Shown one piece after another: positions 7,250-16,453 of a DNA stretch of 64,000 nt (position 1 is the first letter of the stretch; the number at the start of each line of letters is the position of its first letter). This stretch comes from Methanolacinia paynteri. Lineage in GTDB: Archaea > Halobacteriota > Methanomicrobia > Methanomicrobiales > Methanomicrobiaceae. The notes under the pieces are model-generated. The model was given only the letters and a program-made list of their open reading frames with translations. It searched no databases and had not been told where the DNA came from. The translations under genes were made by a program, and so were the position numbers. The stretch covers positions 315,820 through 379,819 of the forward strand of contig NZ_KN360928.1 in assembly GCF_000784355.1 (NCBI RefSeq), written 5' to 3'.

Positions 7250-8407
7250 ATGAGGGATTTTCGTTCGGACAGAGTCAAGGCGATCCCGCCTTCGGGTATC
7301 AGGAAATTTTTCGATATAGCCCAGGAGATGGAGGATATAATCTCCCTCGGCGTCGGGGAGCCTGACTATGACACTCCGTGGAATGTACGGGAGGCTGCGA
7401 TCCGCTCGATCGAGCAGGGACAGACCGCATATACGTCGAACAGCGGCCTGCCCGAACTCCGGAGCCTAATATCGCGGTATCTTTTTGACCGCTTCGGTAC
7501 GGACTACTCCCCGAAGAACGAGATAATGATAACCACCGGGGCCTCCGAGGCGCTCGACATAGCGATAAGATCTGTGGTAAATCCAGGTGACGAAGTCCTC
7601 GTGGCTGAGCCGGCATATATAGCATACACTTCCGGCGTAATGCTCTCCGGGGGAATTCCCGTCCATGTTCCCTGCCTTGAGAAGGACGGTTTCAGGCTGA
7701 CACCGGATGCCCTGATGGAGAAGATAACCCCGAAGTCGAAGGTTCTTCTCTGCAATTTCCCGAACAACCCCTCCGGGGGTGTGATGAGCAGGGATGACTA
7801 TAAGGCAATATCGGATATCATCGTCGACCATGATCTTCTCCTGATATCGGACGAGATATATAACGAACTGACCTATGAAGGAGAGCCCGCCTCCGCCGCT
7901 TCGGTGGAAGGCCTCCGTGAGAGGACCATTACCATCAACGGGTTCTCAAAGGCTTTCTCGATGACAGGCTGGAGGGTCGGTTACCTGTGTGCACCGGAGG
8001 AGATCTGCAGTGCGGCACTTAAGATTCACCAGTACGTCATGCTCTCCGCACCTACGGGTGCCCAGTACGCGGCAATCGAGGCCCTGAAAAACAGCTGGGA
8101 TTCATGTAAGGCGATGGTAAACGAGTACCATGTGAGAAGGAACCTCTTTGTAAACTCCGTCAACCGTGCCGGCCTGCCCTGTCATATGCCGAAAGGTGCG
8201 TTCTATGCCTTCCCGTCGGTGAAGGATACGGGTCTTTCGGATGAGGTCTTCGCCGAGAGGCTCTTGAAAGAGCATCATGTGGCTGTTGTTCCGGGAAGCG
8301 TCTTCGGCCCGTCTGGCGAGGGGCACCTGAGATGCAGCTATGCTGTTTCGAGGGACGATTTGCTGACTGCTGTTGCAAGGATCGAAGAGTTCATTGGAAA
8401 ACTTTAA
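7250..8407 (+). CDS. Class I/II PLP-dependent aminotransferase
   Basis: A 385-residue fold-type I aminotransferase of the aspartate aminotransferase superfamily. It shows the N-terminal SLGVGEPDYDTP, the NNPSG motif, SDEIYNEL with the aspartate that contacts the pyridine nitrogen, the Schiff-base lysine in NGFSKAFSMTGWRVGY (about K234) and LRCSYAVS near the C-terminus with the carboxylate-binding arginine. The substrate cannot be assigned from sequence; aspartate, branched-chain or aromatic amino acids are all possible. The ATG at 7250 lies nine bases after GGAG; an in-frame ATG at 7244 is too close to it. It starts 12 bp after the Lrp gene and is probably co-transcribed. Confidence 0.9.
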   Translation: MRDFRSDRVKAIPPSGIRKFFDIAQEMEDIISLGVGEPDYDTPWNVREAAIRSIEQGQTAYTSNSGLPELRSLISRYLFDRFGTDYSPKNEIMITTGASEALDIAIRSVVNPGDEVLVAEPAYIAYTSGVMLSGGIPVHVPCLEKDGFRLTPDALMEKITPKSKVLLCNFPNNPSGGVMSRDDYKAISDIIVDHDLLLISDEIYNELTYEGEPASAASVEGLRERTITINGFSKAFSMTGWRVGYLCAPEEICSAALKIHQYVMLSAPTGAQYAAIEALKNSWDSCKAMVNEYHVRRNLFVNSVNRAGLPCHMPKGAFYAFPSVKDTGLSDEVFAERLLKEHHVAVVPGSVFGPSGEGHLRCSYAVSRDDLLTAVARIEEFIGKL

Positions 8408-8474
8408 GTCCTTTTTTTTCGGGTGTATCCCTGAAGGTGGATTCATACGATCCCTGGAATTCGTAAGACCACAA

Positions 8475-8498
8475 GACCCCTTTGTTTCCACTGGAAAA
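8475..8498 (-). repeat. Origin recognition box, right outer copy 1
   Basis: On the minus strand it reads TTTTCCAGTGGAAACAAAGG followed by GGTC, nearly identical to the inner right ORB at 5064. Its orientation is opposite to that copy, so its G-tract points back towards orc1/cdc6. Confidence 0.72.
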
Positions 8499-8665
8499 AA
8501 AACAATTACACCGTAATAAACCCAGTGTCAGACAATTGTTTGATAATATATATCCTGTTAATTATTTTTCAAATCCGCGCATCTCAGGTGTCTTTGCACA
8601 TACAAAAAAGCAATAATTTATTCTCTCTTTAGTGGCGCGGGTATTGTTGCCCCTTTATCGGGAAT

Positions 8666-8689
8666 GACCCCCTTGTTTCCATTGGAAAA
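8666..8689 (-). repeat. Origin recognition box, right outer copy 2
   Basis: On the minus strand it reads TTTTCCAATGGAAACAAGGG followed by GGTC. It is in the same orientation as the copy at 8475, 191 bp away. Core, linker and G-tract are all present. Confidence 0.7.
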
Positions 8690-8826
8690 ACGCATCTCAT
8701 TCGTTCAATCCCAGAACAAATCAGAATGAATTGATTTATCCCTCTCATAAATGGACAGGAGATGAAGGTATTGTTATCATTTTTTTAGTACTTTCAGGTA
8801 TAGAGATTGGGTGGAGGATACTGGTT

Positions 8827-11538
8827 TTATGCAGTACCTGTCACTATCTTTCCAATCTCCTCAATATAATACTGGTACTCTCCGAGATCTCCATTGGCAA
8901 GAGCATCCTGTGCCTTGTAATATAGAGCCGTAATCTTCTGCAGCAGTTCGGAGTCCGCTGTTACTACAGTACCTGCCCCTCCGCTTTCAGCAGCATCAAC
9001 TACTTCTTGTGCTACCGCTCCGCCGAATATGACGCCCAGGGCCTCGTCGAGTGTGTTCTGCATCGTCAGGCGGTCGTCGTATGCGACTATCACACGCTTC
9101 AGCTGCGGGAGCGTGCCTCTCTCGGTGGCCTGCAGGTAGAGCGGCTCCACATACAGGATCGAGTTCTCGATCGGGATTACCAGCGTGTTGCCTCTCAGGA
9201 CCGACGACCCGGACTGCGACCATAGCGTGATGGCCTGTGAGATCTCCGTATCCTGGTCGATCCTCGCCTCAATCTGCATCGGGCCGTAGGTCAGCTCCTG
9301 TTTTGAGAACTGGTATACTATAAGGTCGCCGTAATCCGGAGTATCGGAGCGGCCCGCCATCCAGCCGATCATGTTCTCCTTTCCGATCGGTGTGAACGGG
9401 AGCATGAGTATGAACTCCTCGGAGTCCTCCTTCGGGAGCTTCATAATAACGTAATACGGCTGCATCTGCTCCCTGTCCTCCCTGTAGACCTCGTCAGGGA
9501 TCACCCATTCGTCCTCCCTGTTATAGAAGACCACCGGGTCCTTCATATGGTATGTTGCGTACCTGTCCGCCTGTATCTCGAAAAGGCCCTGCGCATACCT
9601 GATATGCTCCTTAAGCTCTTCGGGCATATCCGAAAAGTCCCTGAAGAGTTCGGGGAAGATCTTCCTGTAAGTGCCTATTACCGGATCGTCCGGGTCTATC
9701 ACGTAGTAGGTCACTTCGCCGGTATATGCGTCGACAACGGTCTTTACACTGTTTCTTAGATAGCTTGTTTTATACCCGTTTATGAACGAGGTACCGACCG
9801 GCTCCGAGTAGGGGTACATATCCGAAGAAGTGTAGGCATCGATTATCCAGTACAATTTACCATCGGCGACCACTACATAGGGGTCGTTGTCGTACGACAG
9901 GAACGGTGCGATTGCAGAGGCACGGTCCACTATGTTCCTGTGCATCAGTATCCTGCTCTCGTCATTGATCGATCCCGAGACGATCAGTTCTAACGACCCG
10001 AATTTTATGCCGTAGATCAGCCTGTTAATGATTCCCGAGAGTTTTACACCTGCGTCTCCCGAATAGGACGTATAGACGTTTGCCTCCCCGGAGGGGTAGT
10101 CAAGCTCTTCGGTGTCTGTATCGGTGACGATGTACTGGTTTGTCATCTCCCCGAAGTAGATCCGCGGATGGTCAAGTTCGATATATTCTGATGAAGGGGG
10201 TATGTCCTTTATGTAGAACTCAGGGAGCCCCTCCGATGTTACCTCGTCCACGGGCGTCATCACGACGCCGTAACCGTGGGTATAGACCAGGTGGGTGTTG
10301 ACCCATGTCTGGGCGGTGGAGGAGAGGCTTCCGGTGTCCATCTCCCTTGCTGAAATCAGGACCTCTTTGTAACTCCCGTTGATTTCATATCTGTCGACAT
10401 CAACGTCGTTGAATGCGTAGTATGTCCTGAATAGCTGGAGCTGTTCGTAGGTGCTCTTAAGAGGCCGCCAGTCCCACAGCCTGATATTTTCGGCGGTCAG
10501 CCTGTTGTCCTCGATATCCTGCGCCGTCAGATCGTAACTGACATTGAAGGGGGTTTCTTCGGCATCGGAGAGGCCGTAGGCTTCAAGGGTATATTCGATA
10601 TTGTTTTCGAGGTACTGTTTCTCGAGATTGAGCTCGTTCGGCTGGACGATCAGGCCCTGGACTGCAAAGGATGCGAGGAGCCCGACCGCAGCTATTGCAA
10701 TGAAGGCCGCAATTCCGTACTTGATGACCGGGATGCTCTTCAGTCTCTCGTTCACGAGGAAACCGATGCCTATTACAAGGGCGACTGCCGTAAGCAGGGT
10801 CAGTACAGGCAGTGTGACATGGACATCGGTGTATCCGGCACCGAATACCGCCCCGGAACGGGTAAAGAGAAGATCGTATCTTACGAGCCAGAGCTTTGCG
10901 GCTATCGCGGCAAAGAGAAGGAAGAGGAGCAGGTTTAACTGGGGGAGAAACTTCTTCAGGAGGCCGGACCAGTCGGGCCCTGCCTCTCCCGCGTTGACAA
11001 AGATCTGCCCGCTCTCGCTGAAGCTGATCCAGTCTTCCTTCAGCAGATACGATAATGCCGAAAGGAGTATCGAGAATACGAGAAGGCCGATTGCAAAGGA
11101 GGTTGCAAGCGAGTAGAAAGGAAGGGAAAATATATAGAATCCTATGTCCAGCCCGAATACCGGATCTTCAAGTGAAAAAGGAACCTGGCTGATGTACTTC
11201 AGAACAACCTCCCATGAGGACGATACCCACAGGGCGGCCAGGAGTCCGGCAAGTGCGGCAAGCGCCCCGGCGATCCAGAGATTTCCGCGGTTTTTGACTG
11301 CACCCCCCGATGCGGTCTTTGCGGCAAACCAGGCGTTTATGAAAGAGAAGGCGAAAAAAATCAGAAAAGCAGCTGCAAAAAGGGAGATCCTTGCCAGGAT
11401 TATTGTTAAAAAGACCTCCTGGTAACCGGTGCTCCCGAACCAGAACCATTCTCCAAGGAATCCTGCCGTTACCAGGAACAGGAATCCTATGATGAGCAGC
11501 ACCGCTGCTGCTATATGGGGTAATTTCATGGCATTCAC
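8827..11538 (-). CDS. UPF0182 family membrane protein
   Basis: A 903-residue protein with about seven transmembrane segments in the first 300 residues (for example 8-30, 48-66, 88-105, 150-175, 210-230, 250-265, 278-300) and a large extracytoplasmic part. Family signatures such as LWDWRPLKSTYEQLQLFRTYY, THGYGVVMTPVDEV and IPENSILYVEPLYLQA are clear. UPF0182 (COG1615) is widespread in archaea, cyanobacteria and actinobacteria and has no established function. The start is GTG at 11538, or ATG at 11529 three codons later; neither has a good Shine-Dalgarno sequence. It is followed on the left by the convergent aminotransferase and stands apart from its right neighbour, so it is probably transcribed alone. 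Confidence 0.9.
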   Translation of the reverse strand: MNAMKLPHIAAAVLLIIGFLFLVTAGFLGEWFWFGSTGYQEVFLTIILARISLFAAAFLIFFAFSFINAWFAAKTASGGAVKNRGNLWIAGALAALAGLLAALWVSSSWEVVLKYISQVPFSLEDPVFGLDIGFYIFSLPFYSLATSFAIGLLVFSILLSALSYLLKEDWISFSESGQIFVNAGEAGPDWSGLLKKFLPQLNLLLFLLFAAIAAKLWLVRYDLLFTRSGAVFGAGYTDVHVTLPVLTLLTAVALVIGIGFLVNERLKSIPVIKYGIAAFIAIAAVGLLASFAVQGLIVQPNELNLEKQYLENNIEYTLEAYGLSDAEETPFNVSYDLTAQDIEDNRLTAENIRLWDWRPLKSTYEQLQLFRTYYAFNDVDVDRYEINGSYKEVLISAREMDTGSLSSTAQTWVNTHLVYTHGYGVVMTPVDEVTSEGLPEFYIKDIPPSSEYIELDHPRIYFGEMTNQYIVTDTDTEELDYPSGEANVYTSYSGDAGVKLSGIINRLIYGIKFGSLELIVSGSINDESRILMHRNIVDRASAIAPFLSYDNDPYVVVADGKLYWIIDAYTSSDMYPYSEPVGTSFINGYKTSYLRNSVKTVVDAYTGEVTYYVIDPDDPVIGTYRKIFPELFRDFSDMPEELKEHIRYAQGLFEIQADRYATYHMKDPVVFYNREDEWVIPDEVYREDREQMQPYYVIMKLPKEDSEEFILMLPFTPIGKENMIGWMAGRSDTPDYGDLIVYQFSKQELTYGPMQIEARIDQDTEISQAITLWSQSGSSVLRGNTLVIPIENSILYVEPLYLQATERGTLPQLKRVIVAYDDRLTMQNTLDEALGVIFGGAVAQEVVDAAESGGAGTVVTADSELLQKITALYYKAQDALANGDLGEYQYYIEEIGKIVTGTA

Positions 11539-11618
11539 TAATTAATGAGGTGTTTGATCTGCAAAAAAGGGTTTGGAAGATCTGCCTGTTGTATTATACC
11601 GGATGGTAAAAAGCATAT

Positions 11619-12335
11619 TCAGGGGTATACGATTCCCGCATTTTGAAGAAGGGTTTCGATATTGCCCTGGAGGCCGGCAATGCCACATTCACGCCTGAGT
11701 TTTTTGAACATTATCGTAAACTCGTGGACCTCCTGCGGAGCAGGGTTGAAATGAACCGTGCCCCCGGGCAGACTCCTGAAGAGCTCATCAGGGGTCGAGA
11801 ACTGGTTTATTCTGATATAATTTGTTGCAAGCTCTACAGGCGTATGAGCATCCGAACCGACGGATACGGGTTTGCCGAACCTTCCGGCAAAGACCTGCCC
11901 CATCCGGTTCTCCACTGAATCAGGTGTTCTTGCATTGTAGCCCTCAATTATATCGATTCTTTCCGCGATTCTGTTTAAGGCTCCGTTGTCTATGGCCGTG
12001 GAGCGGAAAGTGCAGAACGGGTGCGGGACGATCGAAATCGCACCCTGGTCCTCTATTATGTCGAGTGTCTCTTCTGCGGAGATGCCGGGGGCTATCTCCT
12101 CGTTCAGGAAGGCCCCGATGATCTCGCCGTCTGCCGTAAGTATCTCCTCTGCCAGGATGAGGGGGATGTCCGGGTCGGTTCTCCTGATCTCGGAATAGAC
12201 CTTCTGCGATCCGGTGATGCTGTCATGGTCGCATACCAGCGGGAGTATCCCCGTCTTCTTCCAGGAGCCGACAATTGTCCTGATATCGATTATCGAATCG
12301 TTCGAATATGTGGAATGGACATGCATATCAAACAT
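11619..12335 (-). CDS. PHP domain metal-dependent phosphoesterase
   Basis: A 238-residue polymerase-and-histidinol-phosphatase (PHP) fold protein. Metal-binding motifs appear in order: HVHSTYSND near the N-terminus, CDHDS, the glutamate in ILAEEIL, PHPF, and SDAH near residue 180. Such stand-alone PHP proteins hydrolyse phosphoesters, some acting on nucleotides or oligonucleotides; the substrate here is unknown. I chose the ATG at 12335 because it places the first motif at the usual distance and AGGAG lies upstream; the frame stays open to an ATG at 12419 (28 residues more). The upstream region contains TATATATT near 12445, a plausible TATA box. Confidence 0.86.
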   Translation of the reverse strand: MFDMHVHSTYSNDSIIDIRTIVGSWKKTGILPLVCDHDSITGSQKVYSEIRRTDPDIPLILAEEILTADGEIIGAFLNEEIAPGISAEETLDIIEDQGAISIVPHPFCTFRSTAIDNGALNRIAERIDIIEGYNARTPDSVENRMGQVFAGRFGKPVSVGSDAHTPVELATNYIRINQFSTPDELFRSLPGGTVHFNPAPQEVHEFTIMFKKLRRECGIAGLQGNIETLLQNAGIVYP

Positions 12336-12529
12336 TACCGTTCCGGGCTCCTCTTCCCGTTCTCTATGGAAATTATCTATATGCGGCGTAGCATACATAT
12401 ATGAGGCAGGCATAAACATGTATTCGTTTATACATAATATATATTTTTGTTTTTGGACATATAAAATTGACAGATCGGGGTGTTCTGCTGTAACATAAAA
12501 CCGGGGTGTCGGGTCAACAATATTCAGAA

Positions 12530-13498
12530 CTACTGCTCTTCATTAAAAAAGCCGTAATGCTTTCTCAGGTAATCTATAATTTTGGTCGATTCGATTGAAT
12601 CCCTGTCTAGTTGGGAGATGATATCGTTGATCTGGATAACCTGCTCACAGATTATCTGCCTCGAGGTGCTTTGGTTGATCTCGATCTGGCCGAGGATTAT
12701 GGCAAGCGGGTTCCTGATCTGGTCGTTCAGGATGTACATCTTCGAGACGTTGTTTTCGATCTGGTTCAGGGCGGTCCTGTTCTCGGCTTCGAGCCGCCTG
12801 TTTTCGGTTATATCTACGGCAATGCCGAGTATATTCGAAGCCTCCCCTGGTTTTGAATTCATTGTCTGAAGCGAGACGACAACATAACGTACTTCTCCGT
12901 CTTTCCTGACCAGAGTCAGCGGGACCCAGTCGATACTGCCCGGAGTTGATATTAAATCCCGGATGCGGGATTTTAACTTTTTAGTCTCTTCATAGTCTGA
13001 AAGAAGCCGGCTCCAGATATCGGATCTGCCGAGAACCTCGCTCTTCGGGTAGCCCGAGATGTTCTCGGCACCTTTGTTCCATATGATTACCCTGTTTTCA
13101 CTGTCCGATACCGTGACCATGACCCGGGGGTTTTCGATGATTCTATTCTGGAATTCCAGGAGATGCTCGTTTTCTTCCTGGTCCCCGCGGCTTTTCTCTA
13201 CAAGATATGATACAAGTGCTGCTATGACAATGAACATCAGCATCCTGATGAGGGCTGAAGAGATGACGATTATATCGCCGGAAAAGAAGAAGATAACCGG
13301 AATTACATAAAAAAGAGAGATCCCTGCTGCAGCATATATTCCTTTTTTTGGATAGTAGTATGCCGAGATGAGTATCGGGATATAGAAAAGATGAGGAAAA
13401 ACAAATGTTATGCCCATCGAAAGCATCTGGCATGAGATTACGAATATAAGAAGGGTGGAAAAGAGGATTGTATTATCGATTAGAAAGGATTTTTTCAT
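12530..13498 (-). CDS. Membrane PAS sensor with degenerate kinase dimerisation domain
   Basis: A 322-residue protein: four to five transmembrane segments (about 8-28, 35-50, 56-75, 80-105), a PAS domain (about 125-235, ending in the PAC-like NILGIAVDITENRR) and a C-terminal coiled segment (about 240-322). The last part resembles a histidine-kinase dimerisation domain, LNDQIRNPLAIILGQIE, but asparagine stands where the phospho-accepting histidine is expected and there is no ATPase domain. It therefore senses something but cannot autophosphorylate by the normal route. This domain type recurs in Methanomicrobiales signalling proteins. The ATG at 13498 is preceded by GAGGAG. Membrane partner or output is unknown. 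Confidence 0.78.
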   Translation of the reverse strand: MKKSFLIDNTILFSTLLIFVISCQMLSMGITFVFPHLFYIPILISAYYYPKKGIYAAAGISLFYVIPVIFFFSGDIIVISSALIRMLMFIVIAALVSYLVEKSRGDQEENEHLLEFQNRIIENPRVMVTVSDSENRVIIWNKGAENISGYPKSEVLGRSDIWSRLLSDYEETKKLKSRIRDLISTPGSIDWVPLTLVRKDGEVRYVVVSLQTMNSKPGEASNILGIAVDITENRRLEAENRTALNQIENNVSKMYILNDQIRNPLAIILGQIEINQSTSRQIICEQVIQINDIISQLDRDSIESTKIIDYLRKHYGFFNEEQ

Positions 13499-13759
13499 GG
13501 ATACGGCTCCTCTTCTAAAAAAAACCGGAAAATAGCTTTATTAAACAAATTCCTCACAAAGCATTCCCCATAATCCCGAGATTATATTCTTTAAATCTTC
13601 TTAGAAAATGTTTTTATTTATTCTTTCTTAAAGGGTTGGTCTGTATTTTTTGTTAATTTAACTTCAAAAAGTGTCACCGGATGCATCTCCTGAACATGGG
13701 GTCGTTTCAATCATGATACCTTTATGTCGAATGCTGACCTCATCATTAATGAAACATAA

Positions 13760-14761
13760 ATGAGCTGTATAATAATAGTCGGTGGCTTTTTTGGAGATGA
13801 AGGCAAGGGCAAAATCGTTGCCCACGTTGCACATGAAGATAAACCCTCAATAATTTCCAGGGGCGGGGTAGGCCCCAATGCGGGACATACCGTTCAGGTC
13901 GGGGAAAAGGAGTACGGAATCAGGATGATACCTTCCGGGTTCGTATATCCCAAAGCAAGACTTATGATCGGCAGCGGCGTCCTTGTCGACCCCAATGTCC
14001 TCAAAAAGGAGATTGAAATGCTCGATGTCGACGACAGGGTCTTTATCGACAAAAGGTGCAGCATAATCGAGGAAGAGCACATAAAACAGGACAAGGGCAA
14101 CGAGCACCTCTCGAAGACAATCGGGTCCACCGGGACAGGCTGCGGCCCGGCAAATGTCGCGAGGGTGAACAGGGTTGCAAAGCAGGCGAAGGATATCCCT
14201 GAGCTTCAGAAGTACCTGATCGACGCATCCTACGAGATCAACTCCGCACTTGACAGGGGCGAAAACGTTCTCCTCGAAGGAACCCAGGGATTCGGAATAT
14301 CGCTCTATTTCGGAACATACCCGTTTGTCACGAGCAAGGACACATCTGCGTCGCAGATTGCCGCGGACAACGGTGTGGGCCCGACGAGGATCGACGATGT
14401 AATAGTGGTCTTCAAGGCATACCCCACAAGGGTGGGAGCAGGGCCGTTCGGCACGGAGATGTCGAAAGAAGAGTCGATGAGGCTTGGAATCCAGGAGTTC
14501 GGAACCGTAACCCACAGGGAGAGGCGTATCGGGTGCTGGGACGGGGCGATGGCAAGATACTCGGCCATGGTCAACGGGTGCACTATTGCGGCGATAACAG
14601 GCATCGATCACATCGATCCTGAGTGTTACGGTGCGACGGAGTACAGCCAGCTTACCGAAAAGGCTCTTGAGTTCATAAAACAGGCTGAAAAGGATATCGG
14701 CGCACCTGTAAAGCTGATCTCGACAGGGCCGGAGATGAACCAGATTATCGATATAAGATAA
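13760..14761 (+). CDS. purA: Adenylosuccinate synthetase
   Basis: A 333-residue enzyme that makes adenylosuccinate from IMP, aspartate and GTP, the first committed step to AMP. The P-loop GDEGKGK (12-18), [49 protein letters not shown] and [11 protein letters not shown] motifs are present. The length is that of the shorter archaeal form (bacterial enzymes have about 430 residues). There is no Shine-Dalgarno sequence, but a TATA-like CCTTTATGT lies about 30 bp before the ATG, which suggests a leaderless transcript. A Trm112-like gene follows at 11 bp. Confidence 0.96.
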   Translation: MSCIIIVGGFFGDEGKGKIVAHVAHEDKPSIISRGGVGPNAGHTVQVGEKEYGIRMIPSGFVYPKARLMIGSGVLVDPNVLKKEIEMLDVDDRVFIDKRCSIIEEEHIKQDKGNEHLSKTIGSTGTGCGPANVARVNRVAKQAKDIPELQKYLIDASYEINSALDRGENVLLEGTQGFGISLYFGTYPFVTSKDTSASQIAADNGVGPTRIDDVIVVFKAYPTRVGAGPFGTEMSKEESMRLGIQEFGTVTHRERRIGCWDGAMARYSAMVNGCTIAAITGIDHIDPECYGATEYSQLTEKALEFIKQAEKDIGAPVKLISTGPEMNQIIDIR

Positions 14762-14772
14762 GGAGCAGCGTT

Positions 14773-14964
14773 ATGAAGATGTCAACCTACGAGATCCTTT
14801 GCTGTCCCGTATGCAAAGGCGATCTCGAACTGAAGGTCGTTGAGAAGATCGTTCTTGAGAGCGGTGAAGAGGATGTCATAGAGGGGACTCTCCGCTGTCA
14901 AAAATGCGGTGTTGACTATCCGATCTCGGACGGAATCCCGAACCTTCTTCCGCAAAATAAATAA
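14773..14964 (+). CDS. Trm112-like zinc-ribbon protein
   Basis: A 63-residue protein with LLCCPVCKGDLEL and, after a beta-rich insert, LRCQKCGVDYPISDGIPNLLP: two CxxC pairs and the C-terminal strand typical of the Trm112 (UPF0434/YcaR) family. In eukaryotes and archaea Trm112 activates and stabilises several SAM-dependent methyltransferases that modify tRNA, rRNA and release factor. It is 12 bp downstream of purA with AGGAG just before its ATG, so it is probably in the purA transcript. The partner methyltransferase is not evident here. Confidence 0.85.
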   Translation: MKMSTYEILCCPVCKGDLELKVVEKIVLESGEEDVIEGTLRCQKCGVDYPISDGIPNLLPQNK

Positions 14965-14987
14965 AGGCACAAAATAAGGGAATTAAT

Positions 14988-15512
14988 ATGTCGGTACATA
15001 TCCGCCTGAACAGGAAGGGAATAAACTCAATAGAGATGCCCGAATCGGCTGACGTCGGGGTGGGGGAATCTCTTGTGCTGAAGATGATAAATCACGGCGC
15101 CCCCCTGCATCTGACGGTTTCGACAATAAACGGAAAGAGATTTACCCATTTCATTCATGAAAACATGTATGTTGACGACAGTCTCGTTCTCAGGATACCT
15201 ATTCTCTCCGTGGCACCCCCCGGAAGTTTCCGTATCGAGATAATTACAGGATACGGAACAGTGAAAGAGGAGCTGACGGTGAACGTCCACGATCAGGAGA
15301 TCGAGCTTCCCGAGGGAATGGAGGAGATCCCGGATATCGAGGAGAAAAAGAGTATAATATCGGGTAAAGACGCCCTGGTAATTCTCTGTGCCGTTCTCGC
15401 GTGGATCTCTTATGCGTCCGGATTCTTCTATCCGGGATTAATTCCCGTAATTGTTCCGATGGTTCTTCTTACAGCCGGTGTTGTTATCGGATGGTTCTTC
15501 CGGTCCTCATAA
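14988..15512 (+). CDS. Conserved archaeal membrane-anchored protein (DUF7524-like)
   Basis: A 174-residue protein: a soluble beta-rich N-terminal domain (about 1-115, including LKMINHGAPLHLTVST and PPGSFRIEIITGYGTVKEELTV), an acidic linker (EGMEEIPDIEEKK) and two closely spaced transmembrane helices at the C-terminus (about 125-170). The N-terminal pattern resembles a family of haloarchaeal proteins of unknown function; that link is from memory and moderate. It follows the Trm112-like gene at 23 bp and overlaps cbiB, so it may be made with cobalamin biosynthesis, but no functional tie can be shown. Confidence 0.68.
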   Translation: MSVHIRLNRKGINSIEMPESADVGVGESLVLKMINHGAPLHLTVSTINGKRFTHFIHENMYVDDSLVLRIPILSVAPPGSFRIEIITGYGTVKEELTVNVHDQEIELPEGMEEIPDIEEKKSIISGKDALVILCAVLAWISYASGFFYPGLIPVIVPMVLLTAGVVIGWFFRSS

Positions 15513-16420
15513 TCTGGCTCTCTCTCCTTGCAGACAGGGTCGCGGGGGATCCGCCGAACAGGTACCATCCTGTCGCCTGGCTTGGCAGATTTATCGGTTG
15601 GTGGGGCAGGCCTGCAGTCTATCCTGAAAAAACCAGGAGATTTGTGGGATTTTTCATGGGCATCCTTACCGCAGTTTTATTTTCGCTGCCGTTTTTTATC
15701 CTCGATCTTTACCTGCCGGTCTGGGCTGCAATTGTCGTAGCACCGTTTCTTCTTAAGATCTGTCTTGCATGGAGGTGCCTTGAGGAGCATGTTGCAAGTG
15801 TGGAGAAGGCCCTCTCACAGGAAGGCGGCGGCAGGAGCGAGGTGGGAATGCTTGTTTCGAGGGACCCGGATTCGCTCTCAGAAGAGGAGGTTCTCTCCGC
15901 CGCATACGAGTCCATGTCCGAGAACCTGACCGATTCGATAGTGTCTCCACTCTTCTACTATTCCCTCTTCGGCCTCGGAGGTGCGGCCTTCTTCAGGGCC
16001 TCGAATACTATGGACGCCATGCTTGGCTACAGGGACGAGAGGATAAAGATCGGGTGGTTCCCTGCGAGGCTCGACGATCTCCTGAACTTCATCCCTGCCA
16101 GGCTCGCCGGGCTTTCCCTTGTAATATGGTTTGCAGCAAAAGGGAGCCTGGGTGACGCATGGGCCGTTCTGAAGCGCGACAGGAAAAAAAGGGCAGGCCC
16201 GAACGGGGGTGTGACGATGTCTCTTATCGCTGGCGGGTGCGGTATTGCGTTCATAAAACCCGGGGTCTATGTTATCGGTGATAAAAAGAGAAGCCTCATA
16301 GAGGCCGGAGCTGATATAAGAGACGCAGTCCGGGCTGCGACAATTATTTCAGCCATAATTTTAAGCCTTGTTCTTCTTGCTGCAGGAGGGATCGTTTTCA
16401 GGTTCCTTCTTTGCCTGTAG
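15491..16420 (+). CDS. cbiB: Adenosylcobinamide-phosphate synthase CbiB
   Basis: A 309-residue integral membrane enzyme that attaches the aminopropanol phosphate arm to adenosylcobyric acid in cobalamin synthesis. Family motifs are DPPNRYHPVAWLGRFI near residue 20, SRDPDSLSEEEVLSAAYESMSENLTDSIVSPLFYY in the middle, and FRASNTMDAMLGYRDER followed by GWFPARLDDLLNFIPAR. I chose the ATG at 15491, which puts the conserved first helix at the N-terminus and overlaps the preceding gene by 22 bp; the frame is open 30 codons further but without family similarity. Methanogens depend on corrinoids for methyl transfer, which fits. Confidence 0.93.
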   Translation: MVLPVLIIWLSLLADRVAGDPPNRYHPVAWLGRFIGWWGRPAVYPEKTRRFVGFFMGILTAVLFSLPFFILDLYLPVWAAIVVAPFLLKICLAWRCLEEHVASVEKALSQEGGGRSEVGMLVSRDPDSLSEEEVLSAAYESMSENLTDSIVSPLFYYSLFGLGGAAFFRASNTMDAMLGYRDERIKIGWFPARLDDLLNFIPARLAGLSLVIWFAAKGSLGDAWAVLKRDRKKRAGPNGGVTMSLIAGGCGIAFIKPGVYVIGDKKRSLIEAGADIRDAVRAATIISAIILSLVLLAAGGIVFRFLLCL

Positions 16421-16423
16421 ATC

Positions 16424-16440
16424 CTGTCTCTTTTTTTAGT
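16424..16440 (+). terminator. T-rich terminator between convergent genes
   Basis: The run CTGTCTCTTTTTTTAG directly follows the cbiB stop, in the 33-bp gap before the 3' end of artA. Oligo-T runs are sufficient for archaeal termination; no strong stem is seen. Confidence 0.4.
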
Positions 16441-16453
16441 TCTGAATGACGTT

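Larger units (their letters stand above)
8408..8826. other. Intergenic region with two ORBs, convergent genes
   Basis: About 420 bp between the aminotransferase (plus) and the UPF0182 gene (minus), whose 3' ends face each other. It holds two ORBs in the same orientation (8475-8498 and 8666-8689) separated by an AT-rich stretch with ATAATATATATCC near 8543. I see no supportable gene; a 64-codon plus frame at 8731 runs into the UPF0182 gene and has no ribosome binding site. The role may be auxiliary to the origin 3.4 kb upstream. Confidence 0.6.

Noticed and set aside
8731-8925. 64-codon plus-strand hydrophobic frame
   Set aside because: It runs 99 bases into the well-supported UPF0182 gene on the other strand and has no Shine-Dalgarno sequence.
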